DNA of 64,000 nucleotides, taken from assembly GCF_014647235.1 (NCBI RefSeq), contig NZ_BMOU01000002.1:434417-498416 (forward strand), in the 5' to 3' direction. Of this stretch, positions 8,066 to 16,121 are shown in pieces. Source of the stretch: Haloarcula pellucida (GTDB lineage Archaea; Halobacteriota; Halobacteria; Halobacteriales; Haloarculaceae). How positions within the stretch are numbered: the first letter of the stretch is position 1; each line of letters begins with the position of its first letter. The position numbers and the translations under genes are program-made. The notes beneath the pieces are model-generated. The model was given only the letters and a program-made list of their open reading frames with translations, did no database searches and had not been told where the DNA came from.

Positions 8066-8852
8066 CGTTCACCTGTGGGTCTTGGGTGGTATCGGTCGGG
8101 ACGTGCGGCCCATCGCCCACGGCAGCGGCCGCGGTGGGGTCGGGTCGGTCGTCGAGATCGTGAATCGAAGGTGCGTTTTCGAAGTCCTCGCCGTCCTCGA
8201 TGAGGTCGCCGAAGGTGTCCTTCGCCGCCGTCTTCTGAATCATCTGCCCGCGTTCGTTCGCCTCGGCGTCGGCGGTGACGAGTTTCTGCTGGAGTTCCAC
8301 GGCGCCGCGAGACCAGCGGCCACGAACCGCCGCGAGTTCTTCGGCGCGGTCGATAAGCCAGCCGTGGACGTCTTGCATTTGCTTCTTGCTGGTCATCAAC
8401 TCCGTGTCCTGACAGCCTTCGAGCCAGACGCCTTTCACGCGGAGTTGGTCGACGTCTTCGAGATACTCGTACTCGCGCACCGCCCACGCCCGACCGCCGT
8501 TGATGGGGTACGGATCGGGGGCGTCGTCGGGGATCTCCTTCTCCTGCCAGACCGCGGGCGGGACGTAGTACTTCTCCACGGTGTCGTCGACGGCGTTGAC
8601 GTGGTGGACTTCGACCCAATTGCGCTGGCGAAGCCACCGAGCGATCTTCGCACCGACGAGATAGCACGGGATGGCGAACACCAGCCAGCCGACCAGCACG
8701 GCCGGAATCCACGTCGGAAGTGTCGGAGCCTGTGGCTGGTAGTAGGCGACCAGTCCAACCGCGCCGACGAACATCCCGCCGACGAGCAGTTTGTACTCGG
8801 CGAGCAGGTAGGTGAGTCGGTCGCGGTTGTCCTGGAACGTGGGCGCGGGCAT
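8058..8852 (-). CDS. Two-TM protein of the virion module (pleolipovirus ORF7-like position)
   Basis: A 264-aa protein with two adjacent transmembrane helices (about 21-38 and 48-68) and a long charged cytoplasmic C-terminal part ending in an acidic, Pro/Thr-rich tail. The ATG at 8852 is chosen because it overlaps the stop of the upstream gene by one base (TGATG); the longer frame upstream is Arg-rich antisense noise. Conserved membrane proteins occupy this slot in pleolipoviruses. Function unknown. Confidence 0.75.
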   Translation of the reverse strand: MPAPTFQDNRDRLTYLLAEYKLLVGGMFVGAVGLVAYYQPQAPTLPTWIPAVLVGWLVFAIPCYLVGAKIARWLRQRNWVEVHHVNAVDDTVEKYYVPPAVWQEKEIPDDAPDPYPINGGRAWAVREYEYLEDVDQLRVKGVWLEGCQDTELMTSKKQMQDVHGWLIDRAEELAAVRGRWSRGAVELQQKLVTADAEANERGQMIQKTAAKDTFGDLIEDGEDFENAPSIHDLDDRPDPTAAAAVGDGPHVPTDTTQDPQVNDD

Positions 8853-9427
8853 CAGGCCACCTCCGGGCGGCTGTCTTCCCCACGAAGAACGTTCCAGCCG
8901 GCGACGATCATCCAGACGAACGCGACGGTGAGGCCCGCGATCCACGCCTGTAGCGAACCGAGCGCGCGGAGAATCTCAAGACCGCCGCCGGAGGGTTGCT
9001 GGACGATCTCGGCGTACAGCGGCGTGTTCTCCGTGGAGATGGCGACGCCGACGTAGCCGTCTTGTTCGGTCACTGGCAGTTCGACCGTGGTGGTCTCGCC
9101 ACCACGGAGAGCGACCGAGCGGACGGGAACCTTCCCACCCTGCTGGAAGCGGCCAGCGTCAGAGAGGGTGACCGTCTGGACGGACTCCGAACGGAGCGTG
9201 ATGAGTGCGACGCTCGCGTTCGGGACGTAGCGAGACTCGACGATGACCGTCTGACCGTCGATACGTTCGGTTTGTGTCGTGTCCGAGCGGTCGGGTGTGT
9301 CAGTAGTGTTTGTAACCGGCGCGGTGGGCTGTGGGCTGGATTGGTTGGCTGCCTGTGCGACGGCCGGGGCGCTGCCGACGAGCGCGAGGCTCGCGACCAG
9401 TAGCGCGGCGAGAAAAACGGGTTTCAT
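8852..9427 (-). CDS. Secreted membrane-anchored protein of the virion module (ORF6-like position)
   Basis: A 191-aa protein with a cleavable signal (hydrophobic core LAALLVASLALVG, cleavage near AVAQA), a Thr/Ser/Pro-rich spacer, a beta-rich ectodomain and a C-terminal transmembrane helix at about 160-182. This topology (exposed outside, anchored at the C terminus) and the position between spike and ATPase genes match the conserved pleolipovirus gene block. It may cooperate with the spike. Confidence 0.75.
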   Translation of the reverse strand: MKPVFLAALLVASLALVGSAPAVAQAANQSSPQPTAPVTNTTDTPDRSDTTQTERIDGQTVIVESRYVPNASVALITLRSESVQTVTLSDAGRFQQGGKVPVRSVALRGGETTTVELPVTEQDGYVGVAISTENTPLYAEIVQQPSGGGLEILRALGSLQAWIAGLTVAFVWMIVAGWNVLRGEDSRPEVA

Positions 9428-9435
9428 GGGAGTGG

Positions 9436-11256
9436 TTAGTCGTTGAGTGCGGCCAGCAAGACGAGGACGCCGACGACGCCGAGGGCGACTGTTGGGGGAA
9501 CCGAGCCACCGCCGAAGAGGCCACCACCAGAAGCGGCCCGAAGGGCTTGCTCGCGAGCCTCTATCTGGGCGCGCTTGTACGCGAGGTCCTCGTACAGTTG
9601 TTTGAGTTCAGTGACGTTCGTCGTCTTGTAGGTCGTCTTCTCGATGGTGACGTTTTGGACCCGCTCACCGTCCGTCGTAGTGATGTTCTGGACGGTGAAG
9701 TTCTCCTGTAGCTCGACGATTCGGTCAGCCGTGACCACATATTGGGTGCCGCCAATAGCGGTGGGGTCGTAGGTCTGATTCGCGGCGAACTGCCCGCTCG
9801 CAGGGTTTTCCGGTGAGAATAGGATACCGCGGTGACTCTCGCCGGTCTCTGTGGTGATGTTGAAGCTCCCCATCTGGTCGAAGTTCTCGGGGCTGTTCTG
9901 TCCCAGTGCGGTCAACATCGAGGCCGCCCAGCCTTGGAACTGAGGGCCGGCCGAGCGTTCGTTGACGAGAATGTACGGGTCGATGAGGTCGGTAGAGTTG
10001 AGCTCACCTGACTGGTAGGCGTCGTACGTATTGTTCGCGAGTATTTCGAGTTGGGCGCTGGCGTTCTGGTGTTGGGCGTCGATCTCGTTGTAATTGGTGT
10101 TGAACCGCTGGTAGTCGAACGTCTGCGTGTGGTTCCCCGTGTTGGGATCGGTCACGGAGAACCCGGCTGCGCGGGCGTCACCGCCGGCAAATGAGTAGCC
10201 GTCAGGGTCGAGGATAGACCACTTGTCGGACCGCACGACCGACCCTTCGAATTCGACTTCAGAGTAGATGGTGTGGACGGTCATCGTGGTGCCGTTGAAC
10301 AGCGAGACGGTCCGCGTACCGTAGGTAAAGTTCGCTTGCTGGTGGTCGACAATATCGCCTTTGCTGGTCCCTGTCTGGTCGTGATAGCCAGCCACGAAGT
10401 CGCCAGAGACGCCGGACTCGTTCGTAGCGACAGCCTTCAGATATTCGTGTTCGGCACGGGACTGTTTGAACTCGTTGACGAGTTCGACCTGCCAGGGGAG
10501 ATAGAACTCGTCGATAGCGTCTTTCCCTTCTTGTATCGCAGCGGCCTTACTGGAACCATTGTTGAGTGCCCGGACGTAGGCGTTCTTGCCTTTGATGAGA
10601 GCGACTGTTTGGGCGTCTTCGAGATGATTTTCAGTCTGTGTGAACGTGCGGTCGGTAGCGGCCTTCTGGTTCATCGCAGACTGGTAAATGTCGCTCTCGA
10701 CCTGTGCAGCGTCCGTGCCGGTGGTGTTGACGGTGGTGGTTCCGGGCTGCACCTCACAATCGAGCATGGTGAACCGGGGGTCAACTGACTCAGATAGCTG
10801 CTCGTGCAGGTTGCAGATGCGGTTTCGGTCGCCGCCGGTCCCGCCGAAGGTTTTCACGTCGTCGGGCATCGTCAGCCGGCTCTTGTAGCCGTTGAAGCTA
10901 GCGTTCCCGCTCCCGCCGGTGACGGTGACGTTCACGGTGCTGTACGCGCCCTGATTCGAGATAGCCAACTCGTTGGCGGAGAAGGGCGCGGTGACGGTCC
11001 GGCGCTCCAGCACGTACGTCGACGGACTGCCGGTGTCGCCGCTGGACCACTCGACGGTGACGGTGCCGGTCATGTTGCTCACGTCGACGGCGACGACGCG
11101 GGGTTTGCTCGCGCCTTGGTCGCTGCCGTCGAAGGTGTAGGTCTGGGCGTCGGTCTGTGCTTCGGCGGGGCCGACGAGCGACGGCCCAACGCCCACGAGG
11201 ACGGTCGACCAGATGATGAGGGCCGAGAGCGCGAGCGAGCGGGCGCGGTCGGTCAC
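9436..11256 (-). CDS. Spike-like surface protein (pleolipovirus VP4-like)
   Basis: A 606-aa protein with signal peptide (residues 1-34, ending PAEAQ), a large Asn/Thr/Gly-rich ectodomain with many N-x-S/T sites, a short coiled coil near 555-577 (LYEDLAYKRAQIEAREQ) and a C-terminal anchor at about 586-604. Pleolipovirus spikes have exactly this plan: exported, single C-terminal membrane anchor, preceded by coiled coil. It starts within 4 nt of the end of the upstream small gene. Receptor binding and membrane fusion are the expected roles. The sequence itself was not matched to a named spike. Confidence 0.8.
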   Translation of the reverse strand: MTDRARSLALSALIIWSTVLVGVGPSLVGPAEAQTDAQTYTFDGSDQGASKPRVVAVDVSNMTGTVTVEWSSGDTGSPSTYVLERRTVTAPFSANELAISNQGAYSTVNVTVTGGSGNASFNGYKSRLTMPDDVKTFGGTGGDRNRICNLHEQLSESVDPRFTMLDCEVQPGTTTVNTTGTDAAQVESDIYQSAMNQKAATDRTFTQTENHLEDAQTVALIKGKNAYVRALNNGSSKAAAIQEGKDAIDEFYLPWQVELVNEFKQSRAEHEYLKAVATNESGVSGDFVAGYHDQTGTSKGDIVDHQQANFTYGTRTVSLFNGTTMTVHTIYSEVEFEGSVVRSDKWSILDPDGYSFAGGDARAAGFSVTDPNTGNHTQTFDYQRFNTNYNEIDAQHQNASAQLEILANNTYDAYQSGELNSTDLIDPYILVNERSAGPQFQGWAASMLTALGQNSPENFDQMGSFNITTETGESHRGILFSPENPASGQFAANQTYDPTAIGGTQYVVTADRIVELQENFTVQNITTTDGERVQNVTIEKTTYKTTNVTELKQLYEDLAYKRAQIEAREQALRAASGGGLFGGGSVPPTVALGVVGVLVLLAALND

Positions 11257-11453
11257 GCCGATCCCTCCTCGGTGAAGATCTCGGTCTGGTCGCTGGTCTG
11301 CTGGCGGTGCCGAACGTGATGGCCGGCGATGACCGCGCCACCCACGAGGGCCGGGACGACGACGGGGAAGGGGTCACCGACGACGGCGCTGGCGATGGTC
11401 GACGCGGAGACGCCGATGGTGCCGACCAATCCGTAGCTGAGAGTGCGTTCCAT
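11253..11453 (-). CDS. Small two-TM virion-module protein
   Basis: A 66-aa protein with two hydrophobic helices (about 8-25 and 28-44) and a charged C-terminal tail. It overlaps the spike-like gene by 4 nt (ATGA) and follows the 4-TM gene after 6 nt, so it lies in the same operon. A minor membrane component of the virion is plausible. Confidence 0.7.
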   Translation of the reverse strand: MERTLSYGLVGTIGVSASTIASAVVGDPFPVVVPALVGGAVIAGHHVRHRQQTSDQTEIFTEEGSA

Positions 11454-11459
11454 CCTCGA

Positions 11460-11891
11460 TCACCCGAGGTAGCTGATGACGTAGTAGCCGGCAGCCTCGA
11501 CGGCGACGACGACCAGGCCGAACGCGGCGGTCCCGGCGACGGCGTCACCGATACCGAGGATGTTCAGGCCGGTCAGCAGGACGATGAGAAGCGTCCCCCC
11601 GGCGAGGTACGTCTCGACGGTCGCCGACCCACGGACGATTTCGTAGAGGTCCGTTTCCACTTCGTAGGTCTTGCTCTTCGTCTCGTTAACCCGGTTGGTT
11701 GCGTAGGCCGCGACGAGCGCGCCGAGCGAGAGAAGGAACGCGAACGTGATGTCCGTGTTCTGGACGGTGACGACGGCGGCGCTGAGGTCGTACCCGAGCA
11801 TAGTGATCGAGGCGATTCCGTTGGTGACGAACGCGCTGGCGGTGAAGATGACCCCTGCCAGTGCGTCTTCGATGTCGATTTTACCGAACAT
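11460..11891 (-). CDS. Four-TM membrane protein (pleolipovirus VP3-like)
   Basis: A 143-aa protein with four predicted transmembrane helices (about 12-35, 48-63, 94-110 and 117-140) and a short charged loop after helix 2 ([16 protein letters not shown]). The internal membrane proteins of pleolipovirus virions are about this size with four helices and sit directly upstream of the spike gene. It is the first gene of the leftward structural operon, so its promoter lies in 11892-12016. Confidence 0.8.
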   Translation of the reverse strand: MFGKIDIEDALAGVIFTASAFVTNGIASITMLGYDLSAAVVTVQNTDITFAFLLSLGALVAAYATNRVNETKSKTYEVETDLYEIVRGSATVETYLAGGTLLIVLLTGLNILGIGDAVAGTAAFGLVVVAVEAAGYYVISYLG

Positions 11892-11960
11892 GGTTCGAAC
11901 CGGCCGCGAGTGCGACCGTATCCCGGCCGTGCAGTCTGCTGGCTAGAAAGCACCGATTCC

Positions 11961-11993
11961 CGGGACTCACGGGACTCACCCGTAGATTTTAGT
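11961..11993 (+). promoter_or_regulatory. Tandem 9-bp repeats next to a TATA-like box between divergent operons
   Basis: CGGGACTCA occurs twice head to tail at 11961-11969 and 11970-11978. An AT-rich TATA-like element (ATTTTAGTA, about 11985-11993) follows, about 24-30 nt before the ATG at 12017, fitting a leaderless transcript. The repeats could be operator sites in the divergent control region shared with the structural operon. Confidence 0.45.
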
Positions 11994-12016
11994 AACGGGA
12001 CTGCACCGCCGGTGCC

Positions 12017-12199
12017 ATGGAGATGCGAAAACTCTCCCCGGCCGGCGGCTGTGTGACCGTCTCGATACCGATAGATGACCTGCGCGAGCGCGGGCTCGTC
12101 GACGAGGACGGCGACCTCGTGGGCGACCACTGGGCGAAGGTCGAGAGTCTCGACGAGGACGACGAAGGCGACTACCGCTTAGAGCTGGTCAGTCCATGA
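12017..12199 (+). CDS. Small AbrB/SpoVT-like protein
   Basis: A 60-aa protein. The N terminus (MRKLSPAGGCVTVSIPIDDLRERGL) is like the swapped-hairpin AbrB/MazE fold that opens many small haloarchaeal regulators, followed by an acidic C terminus. It is transcribed away from the structural operon, from the same intergenic region, which suggests control of virion genes. The assignment rests on a short motif. Confidence 0.6.
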   Translation: MEMRKLSPAGGCVTVSIPIDDLRERGLVDEDGDLVGDHWAKVESLDEDDEGDYRLELVSP

Positions 12200-12208
12200 T
12201 GCGAACCC

Positions 12209-12299
12209 GACCCCGTGGGGTCAGACTCAGATGTAACGCCAATCCTCGATGTATGCACCTGTGGGCTGTGGGCCGTGGGCCGAGGTGCATAGAATCGAG
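12209..12299. other. Palindrome and long imperfect hairpin with GTGGGCC heptads in its loop
   Basis: GACCCCGTGGGGTC at 12209-12222 is a perfect palindrome 10 nt after the AbrB-like stop. Then CTCGAT/ATCGAG (12245-12250, 12294-12299) encloses ATGCACCT/AGGTGCAT (12253-12260, 12283-12290), giving a 14-bp interrupted stem. The 22-nt loop is three near-copies of GTGGGCC. It may be a terminator, RNA element or replication/packaging site. Confidence 0.45.
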
Positions 12300-12422
12300 T
12301 GGGTTGGGTAGGCGGTTTGCACCGATCACGTCGACGGTTCGACCCCAGTTTATGAAGAACCACCCAGTCGCTCACTCCCGTCCGACGCGAACCAACCCCC
12401 CGTGCATACACCAGTTTAAGCC

Positions 12423-12680
12423 ATGACCCGACGCACCAGCCTGAAGATCACTGACGAACGACAGCGACTACTCGACAAAGCGAGTGCGATTGTTGCGAGC
12501 GACCAGCACGACGACCCACCGATGTCCGACGTGCTGGATGCAGCGCTTACCCATCTGGTCGAGAGCGAAGAGAACATTCAGGATGCGCGTGGCGAGATGG
12601 ACCCCGAGACGATACAGCGGTTCAATACGAGTGTGCTGGGGTTGCGGTATCGGACGAGTGTGGAGAGTCGGTGGCGCTAG
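12423..12680 (+). CDS. Small ribbon-helix-helix-like protein
   Basis: An 85-aa protein. MTRRTSLKITDERQRLLDKA resembles the beta-strand and first helix of RHH (CopG/MetJ) regulators, followed by two helices ending in a basic C terminus. Haloarchaeal mobile elements carry many such proteins. No toxin partner of recognised type follows. Transcriptional regulation is the likely role. Confidence 0.6.
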   Translation: MTRRTSLKITDERQRLLDKASAIVASDQHDDPPMSDVLDAALTHLVESEENIQDARGEMDPETIQRFNTSVLGLRYRTSVESRWR

Positions 12681-12862
12681 CAATTATAAAACCGAAGTCA
12701 GATAATTGGGTTCAGAACGCGCAGGACAAGCAAGGACTTCAATTTCTGTTTGAAATACTGTGGGCAGTGTTCGTCGTTCCAGCCGGACAAAGTTTCTTTG
12801 CTGCTTGGAAAGCGGAGAGAGAAGTCAATGAAGCAGTCCGAAACTATCAGGACAATTATTGA
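12671..12862 (+). CDS. Hypothetical small membrane-associated protein
   Basis: A 63-aa frame starting at GTG 12671, overlapping the previous gene by 10 nt. The middle (FLFEILWAVFVVPAGQSFFAAW) is a probable membrane helix and the C terminus is charged. The DNA is AT-rich, unlike upstream viral genes. Its stop nearly meets the next gene. Function unknown; the short length makes the call tentative. Confidence 0.4.
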   Translation: MALAIIKPKSDNWVQNAQDKQGLQFLFEILWAVFVVPAGQSFFAAWKAEREVNEAVRNYQDNY

Positions 12863-12894
12863 AGTGGAACAATATACACCTAACTGAGTGTACT

Positions 12895-13311
12895 ATGGGA
12901 CCGTACGACCCTCGAACAAAGGAGGCTTGGACCAATTTGAATCAGCGGTTTGGAAAGTGTCCTGAATGTGGCCAAGAGCCGTTCGAAGGATACGACGCGT
13001 TAAAATCCTATTCTCGTCCAGCAACCGCTCTTTCAGGTGTTCTTGTGGCTTTGGCAACGAGTAATCTCTTATCAATAATACCAGCAGGAGACAAGGCTGT
13101 AGAATCTATTGGATACATTATAAAGGCATACACAGCCGACTCTCAAGGTGCAGCAAGAATTAGCGAAGCCGTAATGAAGGGAAATTGTGAGATTACGAAC
13201 GTGGAGATATCTGACGGCATATTCCGTTGTATAAAATGTGACGAGACTTGGGAACCTGGCAGTTGGGACGTTTCATTCTCGGACTTAGGACTTACCGCTT
13301 ACAAATACTAA
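12895..13311 (+). CDS. Hypothetical zinc-ribbon and membrane protein
   Basis: A 138-aa product from the ATG at 12895 (a TTG at 12859 is an alternative). It has a CPEC knuckle near the N terminus, a hydrophobic segment (ALSGVLVALATSNLLSIIP) and a second CIKC knuckle near the C terminus; the two knuckles could form one split zinc site. The DNA is clearly AT-rich. With its upstream neighbour it forms a small foreign-looking pair beside the restriction-modification cassette. No family recognised. Confidence 0.6.
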   Translation: MGPYDPRTKEAWTNLNQRFGKCPECGQEPFEGYDALKSYSRPATALSGVLVALATSNLLSIIPAGDKAVESIGYIIKAYTADSQGAARISEAVMKGNCEITNVEISDGIFRCIKCDETWEPGSWDVSFSDLGLTAYKY

Positions 13312-13453
13312 GATATGATTGAAAATTAGTAGTGAAAATACACATCAAAATCGTTGTCAGTAGACTAACCGCCAGTGGAGACAAAAGTAATCGTTATTTT
13401 TTGCTGAGCTGAGCCGGACTACAGCATACCTGGATACATGCGTGAAAATAGTC

Positions 13454-14665
13454 TCAAGTCAGATTATCAAGCGTTGCTTGTTTGGTTAGTCCGCCAATCT
13501 CGTCTTGCTCTTGCTCAAATTGGTCCAGGGGCAGGGAACCGCACCGAATCGTTCTGAGACGCTCCTGGTCCGCTTCTGTTAGATCCAGTTCGTACACTGC
13601 CTCTTTGAGATAGTAGCCGAGAGCCTCGCCGAGATAGGGAGGAACAGCATTCCCAATCTGCTTTCGGATAGATACCAGCCCACCGTCGAAGTGATAGGAG
13701 TCAGGGAACGTCTGGAGTCGGGCACCCTCTCGCGGAGTCAAGCCGCGGTTCTGGAAGGGGTGAATGCACCGGGCGCTGGACGGCTTCGACATATTGGAGG
13801 TGATTGCCACCGCGGGCTCCTGCGAATCCAGCCGCGAATAGGAGTTGTGATAGCCGGAAGTAGGTGCCAGCTCATCCGGTATCTCGGTACGGTTTCCTCC
13901 ATCAGAGATGTGCGAAATCATCTCGACCATATCCTGGGTGTGGTTGGCTGCCTTGTGATGGGTCAGTTTCTCACTCCCATTTCGAAGGTCGTCCTGAAGT
14001 ACCGTACCCGGTTCCTTGTCGTACTCCGTTACCTCTTCGCCAGCTCCGACTTCAGGAAGATCTCCGATTCCATCAATTACACCCGGAGTCTCGACGGGGT
14101 CAATTTCGAACCCTTCAATCGAGTGGGCCGGGGCATCACCTCGGAACGCGAGAACAATAAGACGTCGACGGTGCTGTGGAACACCAAAGTCAGATGCGGT
14201 CACGACCTGGGGAACGACCTCGTAACCGATGTTGTCGAAAGATTCCTTGACAGCCTCGAAGAACCGTCCGTTGTCGGTTTTCTCCATCCCCCGAACGTTC
14301 TCGAAGAGTGCGGCCTTCGGTTGGAGTTCGTTGACCCACTGGATGAAGTAGGTAAACAGATGATTCCTGTCGTCAGACCCGTCGGGACTGACGACTTCAG
14401 AGAACCCCTGGCACGGTGGGCCGCCAGCGACGAGATCCACCGATTCCTCGCCGACGAGTTCGGGAATCTCGGCTGTATCAACTTCTCGTATGTCTTCAGA
14501 GAGATCTTCCGGTTCGAACTTCTCCCGGTTGTTCGCGTAGGTAGACCGCGCGTCGTCATCCATTTCTACGGCATGGAGTGGCTCGAATCCCGCTTTTTCG
14601 AGACCCAGAGAGAGCCCCCCCGCACCGGCAAAGAGATCAACGTAGCTCAGTCGCGGTGTACTCAT
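13454..14665 (-). CDS. DNA (cytosine-5) methyltransferase
   Basis: A 403-aa C5-methyltransferase with all main motifs in order: I (DLFAGAGGLSLG), IV with nucleophile C85 (GGPPCQGFS), VI (ENV, E122), VIII (QHRRR, 164-168), a variable target-recognition region, IX (ARLQTFP) and X (KQIGNAVPP). It transfers methyl from AdoMet to C5 of cytosine in a sequence set by the variable region, which cannot be read here. It is divergent from a PD-(D/E)XK nuclease gene 211 bp away, the usual layout of a type II restriction-modification pair, so it probably protects self DNA. Confidence 0.95.
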   Translation of the reverse strand: MSTPRLSYVDLFAGAGGLSLGLEKAGFEPLHAVEMDDDARSTYANNREKFEPEDLSEDIREVDTAEIPELVGEESVDLVAGGPPCQGFSEVVSPDGSDDRNHLFTYFIQWVNELQPKAALFENVRGMEKTDNGRFFEAVKESFDNIGYEVVPQVVTASDFGVPQHRRRLIVLAFRGDAPAHSIEGFEIDPVETPGVIDGIGDLPEVGAGEEVTEYDKEPGTVLQDDLRNGSEKLTHHKAANHTQDMVEMISHISDGGNRTEIPDELAPTSGYHNSYSRLDSQEPAVAITSNMSKPSSARCIHPFQNRGLTPREGARLQTFPDSYHFDGGLVSIRKQIGNAVPPYLGEALGYYLKEAVYELDLTEADQERLRTIRCGSLPLDQFEQEQDEIGGLTKQATLDNLT

Positions 14666-14876
14666 CTGGTCGAATTCTTAGCCGATATAGCACTTAATCA
14701 TTCGCACTCGACTGGTACTACAACAGCGGAATTTCTTCTCAACGGTCATGTAACCATAAAGTTCAATTCAATCGTCCGCTAGCGATTTCACGTACTACTG
14801 ACATGGATATGTCTCTCTGGAACTTTTCGACTGCGACGCTCCATACTGAACCCCCACAAGCAGGCGGTGAACCGCT
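14666..14876. promoter_or_regulatory. Divergent promoter region of the R-M pair
   Basis: This 211-bp spacer is AT-rich near the methyltransferase side, with TATA-like stretches suitable for leftward transcription. GGCGGTGA precedes the GTG start at 14877 as a possible ribosome site. No controller-protein gene or obvious C-box repeat was seen. Confidence 0.4.
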
Positions 14877-16043
14877 GTGACATACGAACGAACTGAGGAG
14901 GAAGACGCCGCTATCGTCGATTTCCTCGCAGATTACTTTCCGGAACGATACGATGGTGGCGGTCAGCAATCGCTTTTCGCCGACGAGGGTCCCTCGGTCG
15001 AGGATTTCTCCGACACGGAGTTGGAAGAGATTGAGACGCTGGTCGATTCGACCGAGTCAGCGTTCAACAGCTCGAAGGGTATCCTCGGACTCGCACTCGA
15101 CTTCCTGATGGTCGCTGAAGAACTTTCTCGGGCAGACGACCGGCTTGAAGGATTCCAGCCGGAAATCGACCGGGCGCAGTTGTTCACCTGGTACGACAAC
15201 GGTGCGAAGACGAGCCTCACGCTGGTCCACGACTCTCGGTACTCTATCCGGTCCGTGCATAACGATGTGATCGAGCTATTCCGTTCCGACCTCCTCCGGA
15301 CGAACTTTCCCAGCTCGCCGGGCCACCACACCGGCGAGTGGGAACGGTACGACGATCTCCTCGAATCGAGCTTCAGGTTATCCAGCGCGGGACGTCACGA
15401 GGCTGCTCAACGGCTATTCGATATCGGATTGGATCAGCTGGCGGCGCGTGACTTCGATACCCGCGACCCACCGTTCCCTGATCCGTTCAAAGAGATACTG
15501 AACGACTATCCGCGTAAGCATCCGGACGAAGAGGGTGGGCTGACGTATCAAGCACTCTCGTACGGCTACATCAGGACGAACTGGCCCCACCTCTCATTCA
15601 GGGCCAGCAAGGTCCGAACGGGGTCGTCCCGACAGCATCGCTACGGCGACATCGACGGCTATCACGGCCCGGATTTGATGCTCTCTGTCGAAGTGAAAGA
15701 CAAGCCCATCGACGAGTCCAACGTCCACGCCGAATTCGAGGCGATGATGGACCTGGCCGAGCGGACGAACGTCGTCGTGGTCGGTATCTGCCGGTCTGTT
15801 ACTGCAGAAGCGGAGGAAATCTTGAGTGCGTCAGGTGTCGAGATACTCACTGACACCAAACTCGAAGAGGAACTGAAGTTTTGGGACTACCACAAGCAGG
15901 ACCGGGCAGTTCAGGGAATGTTGCATTTCCTGAGTAGTATCGAGGAGGACCCTGCGGCAGTTCAACGGTTACTTCAGTTCGTTAAAGATGTAGATCCAGA
16001 AAACCGAGCTATTGTGCATCTAAATACGGATAAAAGGCATTAG
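14877..16043 (+). CDS. Probable type II restriction endonuclease (PD-(D/E)XK)
   Basis: A 388-aa protein starting at GTG. The helical N-terminal half has no recognised motif. The C-terminal half contains P265-D266 and E272-x-K274 (GPDLMLSVEVKDK), the PD-(D/E)XK core, followed by alternating strands and helices (NVVVVGICRS, GVEILT) typical of this fold. Position opposite a C5-methyltransferase argues for the cognate restriction enzyme. It could resemble the SacI-type family, but I cannot verify that. The recognition site is unknown. Confidence 0.75.
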   Translation: MTYERTEEEDAAIVDFLADYFPERYDGGGQQSLFADEGPSVEDFSDTELEEIETLVDSTESAFNSSKGILGLALDFLMVAEELSRADDRLEGFQPEIDRAQLFTWYDNGAKTSLTLVHDSRYSIRSVHNDVIELFRSDLLRTNFPSSPGHHTGEWERYDDLLESSFRLSSAGRHEAAQRLFDIGLDQLAARDFDTRDPPFPDPFKEILNDYPRKHPDEEGGLTYQALSYGYIRTNWPHLSFRASKVRTGSSRQHRYGDIDGYHGPDLMLSVEVKDKPIDESNVHAEFEAMMDLAERTNVVVVGICRSVTAEAEEILSASGVEILTDTKLEEELKFWDYHKQDRAVQGMLHFLSSIEEDPAAVQRLLQFVKDVDPENRAIVHLNTDKRH

Positions 16044-16121
16044 AATTGAAATCAAATCATCGCAAAGGCAATATTGAACGTGCTTTCAGGGGCGACAAGG
16101 AGTGTATATCGGGAGGATATT

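Noticed and set aside
12423..12862. Toxin-antitoxin pair (RHH protein plus small membrane protein)
   Set aside because: The second product has no toxin motif and its coding status is uncertain.
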